Below, in pieces: positions 49,501 to 61,698 of a stretch of 64,000 nucleotides of DNA. The DNA is from Rhytidiadelphus loreus. Taxonomy: Eukaryota; Streptophyta; Bryopsida; Hypnales; Hylocomiaceae. A model generated the notes under the pieces. That model was not told the origin of the DNA, ran no database searches, and saw only the letters and a list, made by a program, of their open reading frames with translations. Position numbers and translations under genes: made by a program. How positions within the stretch are numbered: the first letter of the stretch is position 1; each line of letters starts with the position of its first letter. Where the stretch lies: the NCBI GenBank assembly GCA_947034895.1, contig OX344764.1, positions 61,857,348-61,921,347 on the forward strand, read 5' to 3'.

Positions 49501-51230
49501 TGCATAAAACACACATAAAATGCTTATATCAATCCATGTATTAATAAATATATGATATATGTATATTTGTATATATTTATGTTTTTAAAAAATTATATAC
49601 TAGCAACAAGAATACTATACTCTTGTATCAAGTTTTATTAATATAGCCAACATTCAAATGGTCAATTTAGCCATGTACAAAGTTCAAATTAAGTATGCTA
49701 TAACTTTTTGGAAAGTTTTTTGAACCTTCTATTTTTTCTTTAATTTTAAACTTTCCATCATTGATGGTTTGATTTCTACAACTTAATGAAGTTGATGCTC
49801 ATAAATCTAATTGTTGTCCAAACTCTTATTAGTCCACAATGTGTTGTAACCACATCCAAACTTGAAAGAGGATTAGAACTTCAATTTTTGGAAAATTGAC
49901 TCTTTTTTTCAACATCACAAAAATTTGAAACCACCATGACATGTCAAAGTGAATATTCTTTATTATCAATGGTAGCTTGGTTCTATTTTACTTTTTCCTT
50001 TGTCAAATCCTCACTTCAATTCTTCAAAGCCAAACCAAACCAAACCTATTACAACCATTTGTAAAGCTAATAACCTATTACATAATGTGATAAAACTTAC
50101 TCCCTTGAAATCCAATGTCAATTCCATTCCATTGTACTCTATCATAATTAAGTTTTGCATTTAAACTTCAAAAAGAACAAAATTTTTAGGTTTTAGAAAA
50201 CTCAAATGAGGAAGAAAAATTATAATTCTTTCAATTAGATCCTTAACTTTCCAACACTTTTTTCTTATCAAACTTTTGACTCCCATCTATACAATGAAAG
50301 AAAGCTAGAGTAGGGCATTCTATTTTTATAGGTTTAAGTTTACTTCATAAAAACTTCAGTCGATACTCCCACCATAAGGGTGCATGTTTTTATCATTGGC
50401 TACCAACTTAGAAAATTACATAAAAATCCCTTGTAGATGCTATATTGACTTAATGCCACCTTCCTCAACTATATTTTTTCTTATATCTTCTTGCAAACAA
50501 CTTAATTGATATATTTTCATTTTCATTTTCATTTTGGGATTTTTTTAGCATATAAGACTCAATTCAAAACTACTTTATGTGAAAAGAATGGATCAACAAA
50601 ATGATATGATTAAGGTAGAATTTGAGTATTGCACCCAAAGGGTGACTTTCCACGACTTAAAGAACCAATGGAAGTTGAAAAGCTCTTGGAGTGTCCAACC
50701 AATGTCGAGTTGAAGCATATCATGTTTTATAGGTGGTTGTCTACGACCGTGGCATTAGAGGAATTCCTTGCTTGTAGCTTAGAAATTTCATAAAGTATTG
50801 TTTGCATGTTAGAAAATTAAGAAATGAATTGGGTTTGTTTTCATGAGGAGGTTAGTGTTCTTTCACGATTTGTACCACCCAGACAAGAAAAATTGATGCT
50901 TAGGGGTACTTCTACCTATGAGTGAACTATAATCCTTGAGGTTGAAACAAGTTTACACCTACGCAAGCATACAATCTCTTATATTAAATGCAAATTGTGT
51001 CACGATTTCATCTATCAAATTTTTATTAGCACAAATTTTCATTCATTTAAAACCCAAATGACATCCAAACACCAAATCTTGTAGCTTGAAACCTTTTCAT
51101 GGCATTGCATTGCAATAGGCTTTGTTCTAATAAGACTTGATTACGAAATATTGAAGGACAACTTGTTCCTGACGGAGATACCCAAGGTATTTAATTAAGG
51201 CCGTTTGTTTCAAACAAAAAAACAGAAAAC
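46501..51230. other. AT-rich intergenic DNA, no supported gene
   Basis: The longest frame (47936-48244, +, 102 residues) has a mirror frame on the minus strand and no motif I recognise. A T7-G10 run lies at about 47033-47045. From about 51230 composition rises towards the PHAF1 gene. Confidence 0.45.
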
Positions 51231-51442
51231 AAAAAACAAAACCTTGGATGGCACGGTCGCAAGAGCCGCGCGGTCGTAGCCTTAGACCGTGACTTCGACC
51301 CGGAACACGAGCTGGCACACTTCCTCGGAGATCGTCTTCATCGAAGTGTGAACCGTCAATTCTCTAAATCCTTCGTTCGCAAGCATTCGCAGATTTGGAT
51401 TTGTAGGGCTTGTTGTCGTGCCGATTGTCGTGGTGGTATGCG

Positions 51443-54400
51443 ATGGGAGGGCTCACGCTGGACCTGAGGCCAGGGGCTGGTCTGGGCGCCTTCAACCTCG
51501 GTAATTCTGAGCTTTTGTTGGTGAATTGCAATTCCATTTCGTGTTTTTGTGACAGTTCAGCAGTGGGAGGATTTTGAATTGGTTGTGTGTTTTGGAACGG
51601 TTTAGGGACGCCCGTGTGTGAAGCCTTGGCCTACGTTGAGCAACACCGGTCGTTTTTCGACGTTGTGCAAGTGAAATACAACGATGAGGTAAGGATTTAA
51701 TTTCCGTTTGTTGCATTTCTAGTAGAACAGGAGTTGGCGCGAATGATTCAGTTAGGAAATCGAACATCTGAATAACGGAATTTTGGATTTGTCTACGCAA
51801 TTGGGCAGGGTGTTATAACTTCACGTTGGATTCTGTTTATTAGGGTTTGATTGCAAATGGGGTATTTTAATGCTTGTGAAGCTCCTTGTCAGTGATGAGA
51901 TCGGTCTTATGCAATTCATGCATTCTGGTTATTTTTAATCCTTAGCATTGGATCGAAGAATGCAAGAGGGCTTATAGAAGTAGGAGCTGGACGATTTATC
52001 TATTAGAATTGGGGTGCTCTTGAGCTGGAGGCGATTGAATGGGCGCTTGCATCCTATTTTAGGTTTGCAAAGCTTGCGAGACCCTCTAGAGTCTGAATTA
52101 GAAGGGATATGAGAGTTGGCTTAACTTTGAATGCTTGAAACATGAGCTGCAAATGGAGATAATGAAGCTTATGTGTGTGCAGGAGCCTTTGCAAGTGGAT
52201 CTGGTCCTCAACTTTCCTGAACATGGTTTTCATCTGCGGTTTGAATCTCGTTCACAGGTCCGTGAATTTCTCTTCTTTGCGAACTTGATATACGTTTTTT
52301 TTATAGGTGTTTCAAATTTTTTCGTGGAAGACCTTTTGCCATGGGTACGCTGTAACTAGAGTAATTGTTACTGACAAGAAAATATTTAGAATGTAGTGAA
52401 TGTGACAATGTGCAACAACTGAATACTTAAAAGCTGAGGGTAAGCTTTTAATAATTCACAACTTCTAATAATGCAACATCTAAATAGTACTTATTTTTGT
52501 TTCTCTTTTTAGAATGGAATTTTATTGATGTGATATAATCATTGTTTTTTAGAGGATTCCATCGAACACTTAAATGAATGAATGAAAGCCACAGGAATGG
52601 GTTTTCTCCCTCATGATTGGAAGATTTTGTGTTTCTTTTACCTTGTTCTGTAGTTTTTGAATTACCCACGCTCTTGATTTTTTTGCTGCTCTCTGCGCTA
52701 GAGTTACTTGTAAGTCAGCGGTAGGTGGTCTGACGCCCTTCTTGTTGTGTTCCGCTGCAGCGACTGAGGCTGATAGAGGTGTATGATGTGCAGCGCTTGC
52801 AAATGCGCTATGCCACCTCGTCCATTGGGTGAGGATAACAAATTGCTCAAATTTTAGTTCAGTTATTAACCCTCTACTTTTTGTTAAGTATTAATCGACT
52901 TCTTGCTTTGCTTTCGATTATGCAGGGGTCCAAATGTTGCCGCCACTTTTGTTGCGGTTTATGCCCTTTTTGGGCCAACGTTCCCAGGCACGTACAATAC
53001 GAAGCGGTGCATTTACACCTTATTTTACCCTGTAAGTAGTCTCTTGCACTGGCTAGATTGTATTATTGAGGACCCGTATGAGGAAAGCAGCATTCTATAA
53101 GGTTTCTTACCTTCAGGCCCGATGCCTTTTAAACCCTCGCAGCTGAAGACCGCAGCTCCCGGTTTCAGTGTGCTTTTTGAAGGCCCTCATTAATCACAAG
53201 CCCTATGAAATGGAGCAAGTAGAGTTTGTGATCAGGCCGGATTGGTCGCAATTCATGCAGGCTGTCTTAGGGTCTCATCAATTTTTTCTTAGGTGTTATC
53301 TTATCAACCTTCGGTTTTTGTAACTACACTAGAGTCCTCTATACGTTGCACGGGACTTTATCGCCTTCAATACACTTTGAATGCTGGATATACATGTCGG
53401 GTCCACTGTACCACCCTTGCTTAATTCATGCAACGATGGAGTGACTAATACTTCACGTGCACCCATGTATTGTGTAGGGTCTGTCATTCGCTTTCCCAAT
53501 CCCAGCACAGTATACGGAATGCTGCCAACATCGGGGAGGTGAGTGTCTGCGACACAGTTGTTGCTTTTGTTCATTACTGATTTAGAGTGTGCCTCTCTGA
53601 CATGGATACACGCTGTGCAGCCGAGTTGCCTTTGGAGTTCCCAGATGGAACCACTCCCGTTATGTCGCGGATATGCATATATGACAGTGCTGTCGGAGGT
53701 GGCACTGGTGTCGGTTCTCCCCTTAAGATTGCTTCACCGCCTCAGCTTCCTACTGGTAGCTTGTACATGGAGGAGGTTCATGCTAAAGTACGTGATTCCG
53801 GTTTGTTTTATCTCTTCTTTCGATTGTACACCAGTTGCAGAGATCTCTTCTTATCCAAGTTGTATTTTGTGAAAATTAAGCTTGAGCTCAGTAGCAGTGA
53901 AAGTACTCTTACATGTGAAAGCGTGACATTGTTGTTTTTGATTCGAGTCAGGTGTGACTGCTTATCCTGTGGTGGCTTAGAAAATGAAAATCAGACTGCA
54001 GTACTGCGACCTCTTGTAACAAGGAAATTGCCTTCTAATGTGTAGTTGGCAGAGGGGTTGTTATTCAAAGGAGGCGGACAGCATCTGACATTTGGCACAT
54101 CTCCACAAGTGAGGCGTCTCATGCACCCCTTCATATCATTATCACAAATTTATAAGGCTTTCTCCTCTGGCGTTTTACTGCCCTGTGCAGAAATTTCGCC
54201 TGTGTTATAAGGGTTCTGACATGACTGCTTGGCAGGATGTGTGGGCAGAGTTGGGTCGGCCATGCAGCATACATCAGAAGCAGGTTTGTTCCGTACTGTC
54301 AGTAGTAGTACTAATTTAAATCTGCGACGGGTTATGTAGCATGTCTGATACCTTGTCTAAAGATGGAATTTTGAAGTGATATTGCTCGTCTGGTGTTTTT

Positions 54401-55552
54401 TAGGTTGACCCGATGGTGATCCATTCTTCATCAGACCCAAGGCCTCGCACAGCCTTGTGTGGTGATTATTTCTATAATTATTTCACACGGGGCATTGACA
54501 TCTTGTTCGATGGTCAGGTGCGCACTTTGTGACCACTTTCTGTTCATGCAGTTGACAATGATTATGGAAAGTAATGAATTAGACTGCAATCTCTTACTCT
54601 ATTTCTATTTTAGATTTTGCGGAGATTTATTTCCTGTGGAATTTCAAGTAGCCTTCAATGCCTCATTTACAGGTGTGACCTTATAGCTCATATTGTGAGG
54701 TGGGTTGGCAGCATCATCGCATCAAGAAGTTTGTACTTCACACCAATTTTCCAGGTCACACAGACTTCAACTGTTACATCAAGTGCAACTTCTTCATTCA
54801 TGTTCCTCCAAGTAAGCCATCTGAATGGAGTGTAGGGTTTCTACGAGTGGGCTCATCGTTGTCTTTCTTGAAATTGAGGACGCGTTGTAATACGTGATTC
54901 GTGCTTTGAATAACTCTCTAGAACTTATGAGTTCCAGTTTATTTAATGATATGCTTGTATTTGTGTCATATTTATGGCCACTGGAGGATCTTTTCTGAGA
55001 TGTGGGTAGTACCAGGTGTTGGTGGCGAAGTACTTGACAAAGCTTCTGACGGTGATGGATCTCAAAGGTGCATCAGTGCTGACACCAAGTGGAGTCAAGT
55101 GCAGGTACTATCGCTAAGTGCTTCTCAAGATTGTCGTTGTTTTGACTTTCATGTCATGTAACATAATGGGAACATTTTGTGGTGTAATGTAACAGGATAT
55201 ACTAGGTGATGGTGGTCGTGCTGCAATCCAAACGCAAGGTTCTGTTAGCAATCCATTTGGTCCAACATTTGTGTACGGATACCGAAACATTGCTCTGGAG
55301 GTAAGTATTGGTGTTAGTGCTGTGAATTCTTGGCGTTTTGTCAACAGTTTTATTATATCTTAATGTGTCCCTGGTTGATTGCCCAGGTTTGCAGCCTGTC
55401 CTTTGAAATTCGGTCTGTTTTTCTTGTTTTTGTCCTTTTTCTTTTATCGCCGAGGTGATAAAGTTCTTATTCTCACCTGCGGATCTCTGACCCTGCAGGT
55501 AATGAAGAATGGACATATTGCAACTGTAACTCTGTTCCAGAGCAATGTGTGA
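51443..55552 (+). CDS. PHAF1: PHAF1/UPF0183 family protein, 14 exons
   Basis: Exons: 51443-51500, 51606-51688, 52183-52257, 52761-52828, 52926-53031, 53478-53538, 53588-53787, 54046-54108, 54236-54283, 54404-54517, 54712-54811, 55016-55104, 55196-55300, 55499-55552; 407 residues. All introns are GT-AG and every junction keeps frame. Family landmarks are in order: GGLTLDLRPGAGLGAFNLG, the VCEALAYVEQHRSFFDVVQV segment, VDLVLNFPEHGFHLRFE, LFGPTFPGTY, GLSFAFPIP, DVWAELGRPC, GDYFYNYFTRGIDILFDGQ, KKFVLHTNFPGHTDFN, SNPFGPTF, then VMKNGHIATVTLF and the stop. Human PHAF1 (C16orf70) is reported as a phagophore-associated regulator of autophagy; the plant member's role is not established. Length fits plant homologs. 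The least certain boundaries are the acceptors of exons 7 and 12, where alternatives of a few bases exist. Confidence 0.93.
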
Positions 55553-56823
55553 ACTTTTAAGACATTGAAGCAGGAAGTTGTTTGCCTATGCTGATTATCC
55601 ACGAAATATTTCTCCACATTCAGGTGTCTGGAGGTCTGTAAATACTGTGAATATTGTATGTTGAGATAGAAGTTTGTTCCAAGAGCATAGATCCTCTTAC
55701 TGGCTTTCTAAGTGCGTAGTTGCTCAAGCGAGAAATCTTGTCAAATTGCATGGAAAGAAAGCGGGTCAAAGTCTCCACTTTCTGAAGGAACCTGTTGTGT
55801 GATATTTGGAATCTGTTAGCCTCTAGTCTCAGGTGTAGAATATTGTGTTGCAGTAAATTTTCACCCTATTTGTTGAAATGGTGCAATGGGCGAAGTTTGT
55901 AGTTGGCATTCCTAATTTGATATGAAGTAGCTGGCTGGCTGGTAATTTTTTTAGTGCAATAACGTAAATTCCTTTTTTTTACCAGGACCCAAGTCATGAT
56001 CACGGCTCGTGTTGTTTCATTTGGGTGAAATGGCTATTGCATTCACGGTGATCTTGGTCATCATATGCAATGATAAAATCGATCATTACCATCAAATCAT
56101 TCGTTTTTCTGCTTCCATTAGTGCTTTGTAGAAGTTGTACGCACAAATTCCTCTTATGAAACTTCCTCTTATGAGGTAGTTGTGCTCCCCCTCCCTTCTT
56201 CAGTGAACCTCGGGCACTTCACAATACATTCTAGACCTGTGAAGCATAGATTCCCAAAACAATCTTGAAGCACCGAAGAAGAATATAGGCTTAAAAGAAG
56301 AGGAACCTCACTGTGTCAGTAAAATTTGGCTACCTCTTCCTTTAATGGCACATTCTCCTCGATATCACAATGCACGACACAAAAGCCTATAATGATTGGT
56401 TTAGAAAAAGATCACAATTAAGTGAACACTCGGTTTTATATATCACACGAATTCGTGGTATTATAGTGTATCATATTCTGAACAGAATAAACGGTGTATA
56501 ATTAAAAATGGATACGATTGGTGGAGAGTTGCTACAGCAATGCACTACACAAAGAAAACCACAATTTTTTACTGAATATTAATCCATGAATTGATTCACC
56601 CAGAAAGGCAACTTTCACGAACTGGTCAAGGTAACACCACTGTCAAACCATGGCATCAAACCTAATATTCAATACACGAGTCCTTCCAACTGCTTAAGGA
56701 GATGCAGTACACCTACAATGAATACAAGTGCAACACACGAGGGGCAGACAACTAGACCCCATATGTCATATTCCAAAATTCTCCAAGAGAGACATACAAT
56801 TTTCAATTTTTGGGTTTTAGGGT
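55553..56823. other. 3' flank of PHAF1 and intergenic DNA
   Basis: Probably includes the PHAF1 3' UTR. 55890-56180 is half of a direct duplication whose other copy lies at 60535-60805. The left boundary of the AIG1-like gene follows. No other gene seen. Confidence 0.5.
55890..56180 (+). repeat. Segmental duplication, copy 1 (partner 60535-60805)
   Basis: 'aagtttgtagttggca', 'tgaagta.ctggctggc', 'cacggtgatcttg.tcatca', 'atgcaatga' and 'cttcctcttatg' occur in the same order in both places, with substitutions and small indels between. It lies just past the PHAF1 stop codon. Confidence 0.8.
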
Positions 56824-57618
56824 TTAGGATGCCTGTGCACGAATGCACAAAACCAGTACTGCACATACAATGCAACCCATCCCTACAATTTTGTCAATAC
56901 ATGGAATCCTGGAACCATAAACTGGTTCAAGTGCAGGGAGCTTGCACAGTCGGAGAGGAAGCTCCCCTTCCTCAATAGCCAATTTCAGATTGCTCAAGCT
57001 CTCCGACCTCGATTTCTCAAGCTTGCTCTCCACCACAGAGTCCTCATCGTGAGGCGGGAAATCAACACCAATCGACCGATACCGAAACCTCCCTTTGTCA
57101 ACATCCCCAACAATCGGAACTGCAAATTCATCACGACTGTTAAGATTTGGAACCACCGGAGGCGCCATCATCTCCCTGATGAAGCTCAGATTCTCGTCCA
57201 GCCACTCCTTCCGCTTACAAGACGTGAACACCAGCAGCACGTTGTCGTGGTAGTGGGGATGTTCCCCGTTGTGCGCGAACAAGGCGTGGAAAGCTCGCCA
57301 GCATTGCTCGTCTGCTCGTGTGAACTTGGAGGCTTTCTTGACGTAGCAGAAGACGTCGATGGAGGGATGAGTCTCCGCCAGGTAGTTCCGAAGCTCGAGG
57401 GTATCGGTGGCGAACAGGCCGACGGTGTCGATGACGGTCCAGTTGGTGCAGTTGGAGGTACGGAAGTTCGTTTGCTTCGTGAGGGAGGAGTAGGAGTCCC
57501 CGGATGCGAAGTCGCCGTCACTGGCGCCGGTTGTGAGCATGTTGGCGAGTGTGGACTTTCCGTCCCCCGTCTTCCCGAACAGCAGAACGGTTCTTCTTCT
57601 TCTCGGTGGGTTAGACAT
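56824..57618 (-). CDS. AIG1/IAN/GIMAP-like GTPase with C-terminal membrane segment, intact
   Basis: One uninterrupted frame of 264 residues starting after a short basic leader (MSNPPRRRR). G1/P-loop is GKTGDGKS at 15-22. G3 is D64-T-V-G67 within the stretch WTVIDTVGLF. A stretch VLLVFTSCKRKEW at 127-139 is at the place of G4. VDFPPHDED near 185-193 matches the family segment that follows the G domain in the neighbouring paralogs. Residues about 243-259 (IVGMGCIVCAVLVLCIR) are hydrophobic and could anchor the protein by its tail, as in some animal GIMAPs. AIG1/IAN proteins are septin-like P-loop GTPases linked to stress and immune responses in plants. It diverges clearly from the other three copies nearby and is the only one here with all G motifs in one open frame. 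Intronless as modelled. Confidence 0.85.
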   Translation of the reverse strand: MSNPPRRRRTVLLFGKTGDGKSTLANMLTTGASDGDFASGDSYSSLTKQTNFRTSNCTNWTVIDTVGLFATDTLELRNYLAETHPSIDVFCYVKKASKFTRADEQCWRAFHALFAHNGEHPHYHDNVLLVFTSCKRKEWLDENLSFIREMMAPPVVPNLNSRDEFAVPIVGDVDKGRFRYRSIGVDFPPHDEDSVVESKLEKSRSESLSNLKLAIEEGELPLRLCKLPALEPVYGSRIPCIDKIVGMGCIVCAVLVLCIRAQAS

Positions 57619-57859
57619 AACTTAGCTTGGAGGACTAAACCAACGTCAATTATCGTCAACTGAAGACACAAATCGAAACTCAGACTGCTAGATTACTTTC
57701 TGGAATGCAAGAATATTCGGCTAAGCTTTCTCTTGTCAACAAATAAGGTCACGCTGCAGCTATGACCTGCTCTGATCGAACACTGGGGACCCCGTTAGGC
57801 TTCCGCGCATGTGCCTAATCATGAAAAGGTCGGTGATACAATTTCAAGTTCCTCCATAG

Positions 57860-58800
57860 TCCATACTGAATATTTGAGCTCATTTACTATTGTACAGAGC
57901 ATTTTTGGGTATTTGTTTTATTAACTGACAAACTGAGCGTAACCTCCATTGCAGGGGCCTGGATTAAAGCATTTCGTGTCTACTGGGATTACATTAATTC
58001 CCTGTGCCACAAGTAGATAGATCGCAAGCTCAATCAATGCATACTAGATTATTGCATTGTCACATGTTGCAGTAAGTGGTTCCAGAGTCATCGTCGGTCG
58101 AGCATTCCGGTAGTTAATGACATAAATTTATCCCTCATTTTAACTTACTAATTAAAGAGGGTGGACAGCCCGTATGAATTCAGTTACATTATGGTCTTTC
58201 TGGAATCTAAAGTTCGGGAGTTCGGGCGCCATAATTTTGGGACGTTTTCAGACCTCCTACACGAAATGTCACTTGCAACCTATTAACCCACCCAGTCGTG
58301 TTCCTCTTCAATTGGTCAGTCACTTTCAATTCACTCTGTAAGACTGTAACTAATCTCCGTCAAATTCAATTTAATTACGATCACAAAATTTTAAACTACA
58401 GCTAGTAGTTGTGACGGCCGGACGTGCCAGTGCACAGTGCGAAATCAATCATAATTTCGTCAGTGAATCGTCAATGACCTTAGAAGATCCTTGCAATTAA
58501 CATTTTCCTGTGCCACCGCGACCGGAACATGTGACCGAGCATACCTAGCCAATTACAAGTTAGAGGCAGATGAGGACCTAGCTATGCTCATGGAATATAT
58601 ATATTTTGTGATCGGTCTGATTAGAGCGTCAAATTTGTTGAGAGTTCAGACATCCTTCAAGTTCACAATTCGATTTTCTCTCGATCTATCTCTCCGTTCG
58701 ATTTGCAGATTGTTTCCATACAATTAGCTAGATTGCCAGATTCCAGCAGGTTTATTTTGAAATTGAATTTCCAGCCTCGATCTCAGCTTTCGTTTTGCAG
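57860..58800 (+). repeat. Left arm of an inverted segmental duplication (partner 63240-63995)
   Basis: Words such as 'gagctcattta', 'agcatttttgggtatttgtt', 'aacctccattgcaggggcc', 'aaagcatttcgtgtc', 'gtcaatgacct', 'gaagatccttgcaa' and 'gagcatacct' all recur as complements in reverse order at 63460-63960. The arm lies upstream of the plus-strand AIG1-like copy, so the shared DNA is its promoter region. The right arm runs to within a few bases of the window end and may continue beyond it. Confidence 0.85.
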
Positions 58801-58839
58801 ATTGCAATTGTTTAACGCAACTACGTACCTAAGCTTGAA

Positions 58840-59612
58840 ATGCTAGAGGAGATCGACCTGGTCGACCACATGGTTCCTTCGAAGCCGGTTCGGAAGGTGC
58901 TGCTAGCGCGCTGTTTGGCAAGACCGGGCAAGGAAAGTCGACGATTGCCAACATGCTGGTATCAGGAGAGCTCTTGCACGACCCACTATGCAAAACGGGC
59001 GACGGATTGGGTGGAACGACGGATACTGTTGCTCGCCACGAAGGACGTGGTTACCAGGTGGTGGACACAATTGGTCTCGGCGAAGAAACGGAAAGCCATC
59101 GGAAGGATGCCGAGCATCTCATCTACGAGTTTCTCAGGAAGACCCAAGCGGAGTACAGCCACATCCTGTTCGTGACTTCTGCGAGCAGGTTCGATAAATT
59201 GGACAAAGATATTTCAAACCTCTTCCCCACGATCTTCGAAGGTGCAGAGCCAGTGTTTGGATTGGTCGTGACCAAATGTAACAATCCGGAGAATTGGCAA
59301 CGAGAGAACGAGAAGCGTCTGCAGGAGGCATTCGGCAAGTTCATCCTCCCGGGCCGCTATGTGTACGTCAACTTCCCACCCCTGGATGAAGACAAGGAAA
59401 TAGAGGCTCTGCTGAGGAAGAAGAGGAAGAAGTCGCTGGAGAGCTTGGACGCCGCACTGCAGGAGTTCTTTCAGGGGAACGATTACCAGTACCACAAACC
59501 AAAGTACGCGACTTGGACGTTGGCGGCTCTGCGACACTTTGCAAAACGAGTTCACCGTAAGATTCTCGAGTATATTCAGAAACTGTTTAAAAACTGGAAA
59601 GCAGCTGAGTAG
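58840..59612 (+). pseudogene. AIG1/IAN-like GTPase with frame break before the P-loop
   Basis: The frame opens at 58840 with a leader like that of the minus-strand copy (D-x-V, then K-P-V-R-K-V-L-L). Eight extra bases, CTAGCGCG at 58903-58910, then move the frame. From 58911 the other frame reads LFGKTGQGKSTIANML and stays open to 59612, with D-T-I-G-L-G-E-E-T, FVTSASRFD, VVTKCNNPENW, GKFILPGRYVYVNFPPLDED and a basic C-terminus without a membrane segment. A shorter product starting at the ATG at 58953 would lack the P-loop. Either this allele is broken or the 8 bases are an assembly error; no intron would remove them. Its upstream DNA is duplicated at 63240-63995. Confidence 0.8.
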
Positions 59613-61698
59613 CTGACAGAGATTATCATAGCACGGCAAACTCTGGGGAACCATCCTCTAAGATTAAGATTGTTCTACTTGATTACGTTTGAGATTGAAT
59701 CTTATCTAAATAGGATGGTTCGTGATTGGTCCTCTATTTAACTATTTACCAATCCAATGTAGAGTGTGATTGAGTCCCTTGAAATTGAAGTTTGGATGAG
59801 ACTGTATTTCAAAGAGCAAATGTCCAAGTTTGCATTGAGTATGCTCTGAAAGCATCATCCACTGACTCATGGTTTCTTGTCCTAGTCATAATCCTGTTTG
59901 TTGAAGACCCACAAAGACTGCTTGAGAAAATTTTGAGTCAAAGACACTTGCAACATTTCTGATACTGTAAAGCAATTGTAGACTTACGCCAATGTGATAG
60001 TACTGAAAGCAAAGGCATTCCTCCAGTGAGCGGTTAAATTTGCAAAAATCACTCTTCATCCATTGATGCCTTAAACCACTGTTCCCAACACTCAACACTG
60101 CGAACATGAAAGAAAAAAATGAGTCGTTATAGCACACTTGTGTTTGTCATTGATTAATGCGGATTCTTACAACCCATAGTAACTACCGAGAAATCTATCA
60201 ATGAACATTGTCAGACACTCTGTAAGCTTTACGTACGTTATCTCTTCCCCTAAAACCTCAACTCCGGGTATTAGTATTGCCGGTAGATACCACCATCCTT
60301 ATCCTTTTTTTGCAAACCTATTCTCCCACAGGCTCCTTTGCATCCCGAACCTCTTGCCAATTATCACTTAGAGGTTAAAACAAAGCATCCTCGATGACAA
60401 TTGGATGCGGAGAGGGATTAAAATAGCCTCCAGTTGCCTGGTAGCTTATGCCTCCAGGATCTACAAACCACGGATCTGTAGCCTCAAGGAAGCAAATTCT
60501 GTAGCCCAGGTCAGAAATTCAAAGCCTCAAGGAAGCCAAGTTTGTAGTTGGCAGTCTTAATTTGAAATGAAGTATCTGGCTGGCAATTCGTTGTACCATT
60601 CTTTGTGTAATTACGTGTATGTGCTGGTTATCAGGTCCGAAGGCATAATTAACGGATTTGTGGTTAAGTTTGGGCCAAGTTGCTGTTGCAGCCACGGTGA
60701 TCTTGTTCATCAAATGCAATGACGAAAGTTGATATTTACCATGAAATTATTCGTTCTTTGCTTCAAGGAAGCACATATTTCCTTGCATCTTCCTCTTATG
60801 GAACACATACTGAAGGATAAATTGTATTCGTTTCTAAGAGGTCCGTACCGTGTCAACCATGTTCCCAAAGATTATAGATGTTCTTGAAAAAATTTAAGCA
60901 GGGAAGATGAATTTCAGGTTGTGTCCAGTTCTTTCCCAGTTCAGGGGGTCTCTGCACTGGTAGCGAGGGACATTATTTTGGCTCTCTAAATTGTCTCGTG
61001 AGCTCAAAATTGTGTCAGGCACATGCCCAATTCAATTCACACTAGGTTTGAATTCCATCCTGCGCCACAGGAAGTCGAAATAAAATGCTCTTGATTCAAC
61101 GAAGGGTTAGCCATTCCGTCGGAATCATCCTAGACAAATTTCACATTAATTCACAGTCGATACAACAACAATCATCTCACACCATGAATTCCGTATGAAT
61201 GCACTAGAAGGAATCGTGAATGCGTGTTGAATATTGCAGTGAATTCAAGTGCAGGCCTACAACTCAGTCTAGAGAAGTGTATTCAAATGGTCAAACCAAA
61301 TCAAGACAAATGTATTTCACCAACATATATAAGCAAGCTTTACAAGCATCATGTCGGGAAATTGAAGCTTCACCACATTCATGTGCATGCTAGCTATCTG
61401 GGCGATTTCTAGAATGCGTCAGACAATTTTCTTTCCAGCTTTTGAGTTGGAAAGCAACATACTTGGTACATAGGATCCCAATAGCTCTCAAAGGGGCACC
61501 AAAGAACCCCATGGCCTTGACTCTGAATTCTTCAGCTGTGACAACCCATGCTCGTCTGTGCTTCCAAGCACCTTCGAGAGTTCGTTAAATTGGCGGTAAT
61601 TCACTTCTTTGCCACTAAAGGTAGCAAAACTACACCTGTCCTTGTTTGTAGACCTTCAATTGTGTAGATGTATGTCACAATTTCCGGCACCGTAATAT
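59613..61698. other. Intergenic DNA inside the AIG1-like cluster
   Basis: No further gene supported. It contains the second copy of PHAF1 flanking DNA at 60535-60805 and short local repeats around 'ctcaaggaagc' at about 60482-60540. Open frames such as 59886-60137 (-) have no domain. Confidence 0.5.
60535..60805 (+). repeat. Segmental duplication, copy 2 (partner 55890-56180)
   Basis: Direct copy of the DNA after PHAF1, about 4.6 kb away, lying between the plus-strand and minus-strand AIG1-like copies. This shows that the cluster grew by duplication of blocks that included PHAF1 3' flanking sequence. Confidence 0.8.

Noticed and set aside
57049..57671. 204-residue (+) and 161-residue (-) frames
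   Set aside because: Shadows of the AIG1-like gene at 56824-57618.
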